Shown piece after piece: positions 60,088 to 64,000 of a stretch of DNA of 64,000 nt (its first letter is position 1; each line of letters starts with the position of its first letter). The notes under the pieces were generated by a model. It saw only the letters and a program-made list of their open reading frames with translations. It made no database searches and had not been told where the DNA came from. Both the position numbers and the translations under genes were made by a program. Source of the stretch: Photobacterium rosenbergii (GTDB taxonomy: Bacteria; Pseudomonadota; Gammaproteobacteria; Enterobacterales; Vibrionaceae); contig NZ_PYMB01000020.1 in NCBI RefSeq assembly GCF_003026455.1, positions 30,631 to 94,630 of the forward strand, in the 5' to 3' direction.

Positions 60088-60933
60088 GTGAATGACATGC
60101 AACTAAGTAAAGTCTCTGCTGATCAATTATTGACACAGCTTGAGCAAGGCGTTTTGACCATAACCATGAATTGCCCGGCAAAATTAAACGGCTGGACCAT
60201 GGCTATGATGAATGCCCTGAAAGAGGTTTTCGAGAAAGCAAATGTTGAGAGCAAGGTCAGAGCGATTATCCTCACAGGGGCGGGAGACTATTACTCTGCA
60301 GGGGTCAATCTCAGTGGCACACTAAAGGTGATGGCACCGCGTAAACTGCGCCAACTGATTGCCAATAATAACCAAGCTTTGTTTGAGATATTTCTTGGTT
60401 GCACCAAGCCGCTATTGATCGCGGTGAATGGCCCTGCAATTGGTGCCAGTGTTACCTCGGCGACGTTAGCCAATGGCATTATTGCGTCAGATACTGCGAC
60501 CTTCTCGACGCCGTTTGCTGTTTTGGGGGTAACGCCTGAAGGTTGCTCCAGCGTGCACCTGCCCCGATTAATTGGGGAGGACAATGCGGCGCGTATGCTA
60601 GGTAGTGAGGGGTGGAAACCCGATGCCCAGCAAGCCAAAACGATAGGGCTAATTCAAGAGGTTGTCCCCAAAGCGCAATTACGTGAAAGGGCTGAATCTG
60701 TGGTACGGCAATGGCTAGAACAAGGGCGAGAACGTCAGTTGTTGGCGGGGAGTGAACTCGATGAACTGAGAGCTGTTAATGCCCGTGAGTCGGAGCAATT
60801 GGCTGATGCGTTCCTAAAAGCGGCATTCCTCAAACATCAGGCGCAGTTTTTGTGGCGAAAGAAAAAGTATATACCGTCGATGGTATTTTGGTCCTTATGG
60901 GGGTTAAGGCCCTTGTGGAAGCAGGCACTGTAA
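60088..60933 (+). CDS. Enoyl-CoA hydratase/isomerase family protein
   Basis: 281-residue crotonase-fold protein. The oxyanion-hole segments are visible (GAGDYYSAGVNLSG and AVNGPAIGASVT), with PEGCSSVHLPRLIG in the catalytic region resembling the delta3-delta2-enoyl-CoA isomerase branch. C-terminal ~30 residues are basic and hydrophobic (WRKKKYIPSMVFWSLWGL), possibly membrane-touching. GTG start at 60088 is well supported by GGAGG at eight-base spacing. No fatty acid genes nearby. Confidence 0.8.
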   Translation: MNDMQLSKVSADQLLTQLEQGVLTITMNCPAKLNGWTMAMMNALKEVFEKANVESKVRAIILTGAGDYYSAGVNLSGTLKVMAPRKLRQLIANNNQALFEIFLGCTKPLLIAVNGPAIGASVTSATLANGIIASDTATFSTPFAVLGVTPEGCSSVHLPRLIGEDNAARMLGSEGWKPDAQQAKTIGLIQEVVPKAQLRERAESVVRQWLEQGRERQLLAGSELDELRAVNARESEQLADAFLKAAFLKHQAQFLWRKKKYIPSMVFWSLWGLRPLWKQAL

Positions 60934-60950
60934 TCGATAACAGCACAATT

Positions 60951-60975
60951 GGCCGCCCTTTTGCTAAGGGAGGCC
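60951..60975. terminator. Hairpin between convergent genes
   Basis: GGCC-G-CCCTT, TTGCT, AAGGG-A-GGCC; no strong T run on either side. Confidence 0.5.
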
Positions 60976-60983
60976 AGGTGTGA

Positions 60984-61160
60984 TCAGTCAGATAATTGAA
61001 GCAAGCATTCTTTGGTCTTAACAATGACTTCTTCAAGATAATACATCTCCTTCAGATCATCATCAGAGATGGCATTAAAATACCTCCAATGAAGATTAAC
61101 AAGGTGCTCAACATAGTATTGTTGCTGTAATTTAAGATCCATACCGTCGGAACACTTCAT
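60984..61160 (-). CDS. Small protein of unknown function (third gene of micro-operon)
   Basis: 58 residues, MKCSDGMDLKLQQQYYVEH at the start, ending KECLLQLSD. Acidic, probably helical. Its ATG lies six bases after the stop of the upstream zinc-ribbon gene, with AGGA inside that gene's end, so translation is coupled. No family recognised. Confidence 0.5.
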   Translation of the reverse strand: MKCSDGMDLKLQQQYYVEHLVNLHWRYFNAISDDDLKEMYYLEEVIVKTKECLLQLSD

Positions 61161-61165
61161 AGCGG

Positions 61166-61366
61166 TTAATCCTGTAACTCAGCCTCTTTTGCTCCATCTT
61201 TTATTAAATGCACTTCATCCATGGACATATGGGAAAGAATAACAGATGCACAGTTACTACATTGAAACTTGGCATATTTCTTTTTAATAAGTCGCTCTAA
61301 CGTACTTCTACGAATACGGTGGAAGTGAACAACATTCTTGCATGATGGACATTGGTAATAATTCAT
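61166..61366 (-). CDS. Small zinc-ribbon protein
   Basis: 66 residues with two CxxC knuckles: C6-x-x-C9 (YQCPSCKNVV) and C36-x-x-C39 (FQCSNCASVI), a zinc-ribbon spacing, and a basic linker (RIRRSTLERLIKKKYAK) suited to nucleic acid contact. AAGGG precedes ATG 61366, nine bases after the previous gene. Function unknown. Confidence 0.65.
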   Translation of the reverse strand: MNYYQCPSCKNVVHFHRIRRSTLERLIKKKYAKFQCSNCASVILSHMSMDEVHLIKDGAKEAELQD

Positions 61367-61375
61367 ACTAATCCC

Positions 61376-61528
61376 TTAGTTCAAATATTTGCAATTGCAT
61401 TTTGGTAATGTCGTTTTATATCCACAGATACAGATCATTAGGTTCTGTTCGATGTGAATTAAATAGCTATCACTTTGCCCGCATTTTGGGCATTTGATGA
61501 GCTGGCAGTCGCAAACCTCTTCTGACAT
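61376..61528 (-). CDS. Very small cysteine-rich zinc-ribbon protein (first gene of micro-operon)
   Basis: 50 residues: MSEEVCDCQLIKCPKCGQSD, then CICGYKTTLPKCNCKYLN. Eight cysteines in four close pairs (C6/C8, C13/C16, C33/C35, C46/C48), suited to one or two structural zinc sites. AAGG at 12-13 bases upstream is a weak ribosome site. Its stop is nine bases before the next ATG. It is too short for most gene finders; composition and coupling support it. Confidence 0.55.
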   Translation of the reverse strand: MSEEVCDCQLIKCPKCGQSDSYLIHIEQNLMICICGYKTTLPKCNCKYLN

Positions 61529-61957
61529 CCTTACTGTCAACCTTGTTTTTATGGAATGAAAGTCACAATGGTGTCGTATGACAAAAGGAATTTCCGTGAT
61601 CTTTGTTCCATTTTTATATATAAAATTTGTTGCATTTATTTGTTGTATGAATTTTTAGACTTCAGAGTATGCACAATGTGCATCAAAGACAAGCGGGAAA
61701 AGGTCGTTAGGTGGGAGTTATAAATATGCATGTATGGTTTAATGTACACGCACAGTAATATTAATTTTCGCGGTTGTGCAATTATTCGTAATTTGCTGGT
61801 TGATTATTACGCAATCTTAGGTCTTGGTGACTTTTGTGTTGCTTTGTGGTTGCAGTAAATAGCTTTGTACCACTCTTGTAAAAGTGGCAATTATATAGAC
61901 TGCTGGATTGTTAATTTGCGGTTTTCTTATTAATTGGAGATGTCACCCTTTCTATTG
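61529..61957. other. AT-rich intergenic region
   Basis: About 430 bases, noticeably richer in A and T than surroundings, holding the promoter of the micro-operon on the minus strand and the 3' flank of the amidohydrolase gene. No gene or operator recognised. Confidence 0.35.
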
Positions 61958-63673
61958 TTATTTTTCGAAGACAATTTCGCCTTGAAGAATGGTTAAAATC
62001 ACTTTAGAGGAACTGATTCTATCGAGAGGTATTTGGGTTATATCATTGTCCAAAATTGCAAAGTCAGCGGATTTTCCAACCTCAATACTGCCAGTGATCT
62101 TATCAATACCAAGGCTATAAGCAGCATTGATGGTATAAGCATCGATCGCAGCGGTTATCGACGGTAGTCCGGTTTTGCCCATAATAAGGCTATTAGCGAT
62201 ACCTTCTAGTGGATTAATGCTGTGTACGTTCCAATCACTACTAAGGGTGACGTTTGCACCAGTTTGATAAATGGCGTTTAGGTTCATTAATGCCCTCGTA
62301 CGTTTGGCACCCAAGAAGGCTTCAGCCCATTGATGCTGATGGTAAGCAATATAGTCTGAGCCGACCTGAAAATCGGCAGTGACATCGAGTGCTTCAAAAC
62401 GGGGAATGTCGTTGCGGTCGATTAACTCAACATGGGTAAGCGTATAGGGTTTGCTGATGTGCGCTTTGCGCATTGACTCAATAGCATTGAGTGTTTCATT
62501 AATTGCGCCGTCACCTATTGCATGGATGTGGGCTCCGTAGCCAATCCTTGCAAGGGCCTTGAGCCATACCGACATGTCTTTGGGTGGAATATAGTTTATA
62601 CCGTGTGGATCGCCTGGAAGATAAGTGAACAAATAAGGGGCCAGTGTTTTGGCCGTACCGTTAATAAAAATACCATCACTGTACATCTTTACCTGTTCGA
62701 CGATGATAAGGCTGGCAGGGTCGTTTGCGGAGTTGGAGTAAATGGACTCAAGATATTGCAGTTGTGGCTCCATATCATCCTCAGGGTAGATCCACGGACG
62801 GACAGACACTCGGGCAGTGAGCATATTGTCCGATTGCGCTTGCTGCCAAATATCAAACCAACCTCTTTTCCAATACATCCTCCCATCACCGATTGTGGTG
62901 ATGCCGTGGGCTGCAACTTCCTCAAGGCCAGCAAGAAGCCCTTCATAACTAGGGTTGTTATTGACTGAATGGCGATTGGATCTTCTATTATTTTGGCTTC
63001 GGATATTTTCTCTATCGTTCCATGCCATTTCCATCACAATGTCTCCGGCATTATCGAGAAGGATCCCCGTCAATTGGCCAGACTTGGTTTTAAGTATCCG
63101 CCCACCTTGCGGTTCTGGAGAATGCTTGTTGATACCGGCTTGCTTTAGGGCTTGTGTATTGACCCACATCGAGTGTGAAGTTTGCTCCATGAAGATCACG
63201 GGTTGGTCAGGGAAAATTTTATCGATAACAGTTAGCGGAGTGGAGGTATTATCCTCATCCAAAACAGCATCCAAGGAAAACCCGTAACTGATAATCCACT
63301 GCCCGCGTTGGGTTTTATCAAAGCAGTCGTTCAGGTATGGGATGAGTGATTGCAAAGAAACATCGGCATCGAGTAGACAATCCCCCCCAACAGGTGAAGC
63401 AGCCTCAAAGACATGATTATGGTTATCGATAAAACCAGGCAAAACAAAAGCGCCATCAAGATTGATGACGTCGGTATGGTTGTCAGCCATATTAGTCGCG
63501 TATTGGCTGGTGCCAATATAAGTGATTTTTCCGTCCGATATGGCTATCGCATCGGCATTGGGGTAGCCGTAGATGATTGCATCTGTGAGTATCCGGTCTG
63601 CGCTTGCGGCTGATAACCCGCAGGTCCATGCAAAGGCGACAACAGTGGTTAATAGGTACAGCTTTCGTTTCAT
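61958..63673 (-). CDS. Exported amidohydrolase (YtcJ-like, amidohydrolase-3)
   Basis: 571-residue metal-dependent hydrolase with signal peptide (MKRKLYLLTTVVAFAW...SAASA). Metal motifs are intact: HNH after PGFID (about 84-86), VKMYSDG, HAIGDGAI, THVELID and the aspartate of SSDWNV. Substrates of this family are mostly unknown. It resembles the lipoprotein at 46742, which lacks most of these residues. Last gene before tRNA-Ser copy 3. Confidence 0.85.
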   Translation of the reverse strand: MKRKLYLLTTVVAFAWTCGLSAASADRILTDAIIYGYPNADAIAISDGKITYIGTSQYATNMADNHTDVINLDGAFVLPGFIDNHNHVFEAASPVGGDCLLDADVSLQSLIPYLNDCFDKTQRGQWIISYGFSLDAVLDEDNTSTPLTVIDKIFPDQPVIFMEQTSHSMWVNTQALKQAGINKHSPEPQGGRILKTKSGQLTGILLDNAGDIVMEMAWNDRENIRSQNNRRSNRHSVNNNPSYEGLLAGLEEVAAHGITTIGDGRMYWKRGWFDIWQQAQSDNMLTARVSVRPWIYPEDDMEPQLQYLESIYSNSANDPASLIIVEQVKMYSDGIFINGTAKTLAPYLFTYLPGDPHGINYIPPKDMSVWLKALARIGYGAHIHAIGDGAINETLNAIESMRKAHISKPYTLTHVELIDRNDIPRFEALDVTADFQVGSDYIAYHQHQWAEAFLGAKRTRALMNLNAIYQTGANVTLSSDWNVHSINPLEGIANSLIMGKTGLPSITAAIDAYTINAAYSLGIDKITGSIEVGKSADFAILDNDITQIPLDRISSSKVILTILQGEIVFEK

Positions 63674-63837
63674 ATCGTTCAGCTAAATGATTGTGATTGT
63701 GTTCGTGAAAAATGGGTGAACGGAATTTTACTTGCATAATTTTGCTTGAATTCTAGTCAAAGAAGTTTGATTTCTGGTTTAAAATGCAAAAAAAAGAGAA
63801 ATTAGAACGAATTGTAATCACTTGATGCTTATGAGGG

Positions 63838-63866
63838 TTTACAGTTTGGTTCAAGCTCATTATTAT
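63838..63866 (+). promoter_or_regulatory. Promoter of tRNA-Ser copy 3
   Basis: TTTACA, 17 bases, TATTAT, then ACGCCGC discriminator. Confidence 0.8.
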
Positions 63867-63879
63867 ACGCCGCACTTAC

Positions 63880-63970
63880 GGAGAGATGGCTGAGTGGTTG
63901 AAAGCACCGGTCTTGAAAACCGGCATACGTTAATAGCGTATCTAGGGTTCAAATCCCTATCTCTCCGCCA
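63880..63970 (+). tRNA. tRNA-Ser(UGA), copy 3
   Basis: Identical to copies 1 and 2 over 91 bases including CCA; its 3' flank equals that of copy 2 up to the window edge. Confidence 0.97.
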
Positions 63971-63975
63971 CATTC

Positions 63976-64000
63976 CGAAAAAGCCGCTGAGAAATCAGCG
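63976..64000 (+). terminator. Terminator after tRNA-Ser copy 3, cut by window end
   Basis: GAAAAAGCCGCTGA, GAAA, TCAGCG: the same structure as at 55195, incomplete here. Confidence 0.75.

Noticed and set aside
62522..62968. 148-codon plus-strand frame inside the exported amidohydrolase
   Set aside because: Antisense shadow of a gene with intact catalytic motifs.

Overview
The window looks like a chromosomal stretch of a marine gammaproteobacterium, most likely a member of the Vibrionaceae (Photobacterium, Vibrio or a close relative). This rests on gene content: a bacterial alternative oxidase, a lysine-riboswitch-controlled NhaC-type transporter, a short DUF3283-like protein, a BCCT osmolyte/amine transporter, gluconate/Entner-Doudoroff genes with GntR-type operators, and tRNA-Ser/tRNA-Asp genes with stringent-type promoters. 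I cannot fix the genus from sequence alone. I see no complete insertion sequence, prophage, CRISPR array or replication origin.

Region by region: 1-2.6 kb holds the end of a GH32 sucrose hydrolase overlapping an amylosucrase. 2.6-11.5 kb is a complete taurine module: a MocR regulator (tauR), isethionate exporter (isfE-like), sulfoacetaldehyde reductase (isfD) and alanine dehydrogenase (ald) on the minus strand, divergent from taurine-pyruvate aminotransferase (tpa) and the uptake ABC transporter tauABC. Together they predict that taurine is imported and transaminated, its nitrogen is released as ammonia through alanine, and the sulfonate carbon is reduced and exported as isethionate. 11.9-14.8 kb holds a secreted ABM-like protein, alternative oxidase and a D-serine dehydratase/D-threonine aldolase-type enzyme. 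14.9-22.3 kb holds the gluconate/Entner-Doudoroff genes (gntR, edd, gntK, eda), then a PTS IIBC permease and a 6-phospho-beta-glucosidase.

22.4-32.8 kb is a run of transporters and single genes: a LysE exporter with a divergent LysR regulator, ddl, a secreted jelly-roll protein, a lysine-riboswitch-controlled transporter, a BCCT transporter, an M14 carboxypeptidase and a Nudix hydrolase. 32.9-40 kb holds tRNA-Ser(UGA), tRNA-Asp, ahpC/ahpF with a double OxyR-like site, a TetR regulator, and the pentose-phosphate genes tkt and tal. 40.4-50.6 kb holds a hybrid sensor kinase, a zinc-ribbon/HTH protein resembling a domesticated transposase, xapX-deoD, a lipoprotein amidohydrolase that has lost almost all metal ligands, an outer-membrane barrel, a GNAT enzyme and two unknown proteins. 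50.8-55.0 kb is a two-component system followed directly by an orphan sugar-binding protein, then sixA.

From 55.1 kb to the end, two identical tRNA-Ser(UGA) genes with the same terminator bracket about 8.7 kb. This segment holds tRNA 3'-end remnants, two heptanucleotide tandem repeats, a tctCBA-type tricarboxylate transporter, an enoyl-CoA hydratase, a micro-operon of three very small proteins (two are zinc ribbons), and a second, intact amidohydrolase. It has the look of an accessory region. The most unusual items are this bracketed segment with its repeats and micro-operon, the degenerate amidohydrolase, the zinc-ribbon/HTH protein, the kinase-linked orphan binding protein, and the full taurine-to-isethionate cluster.
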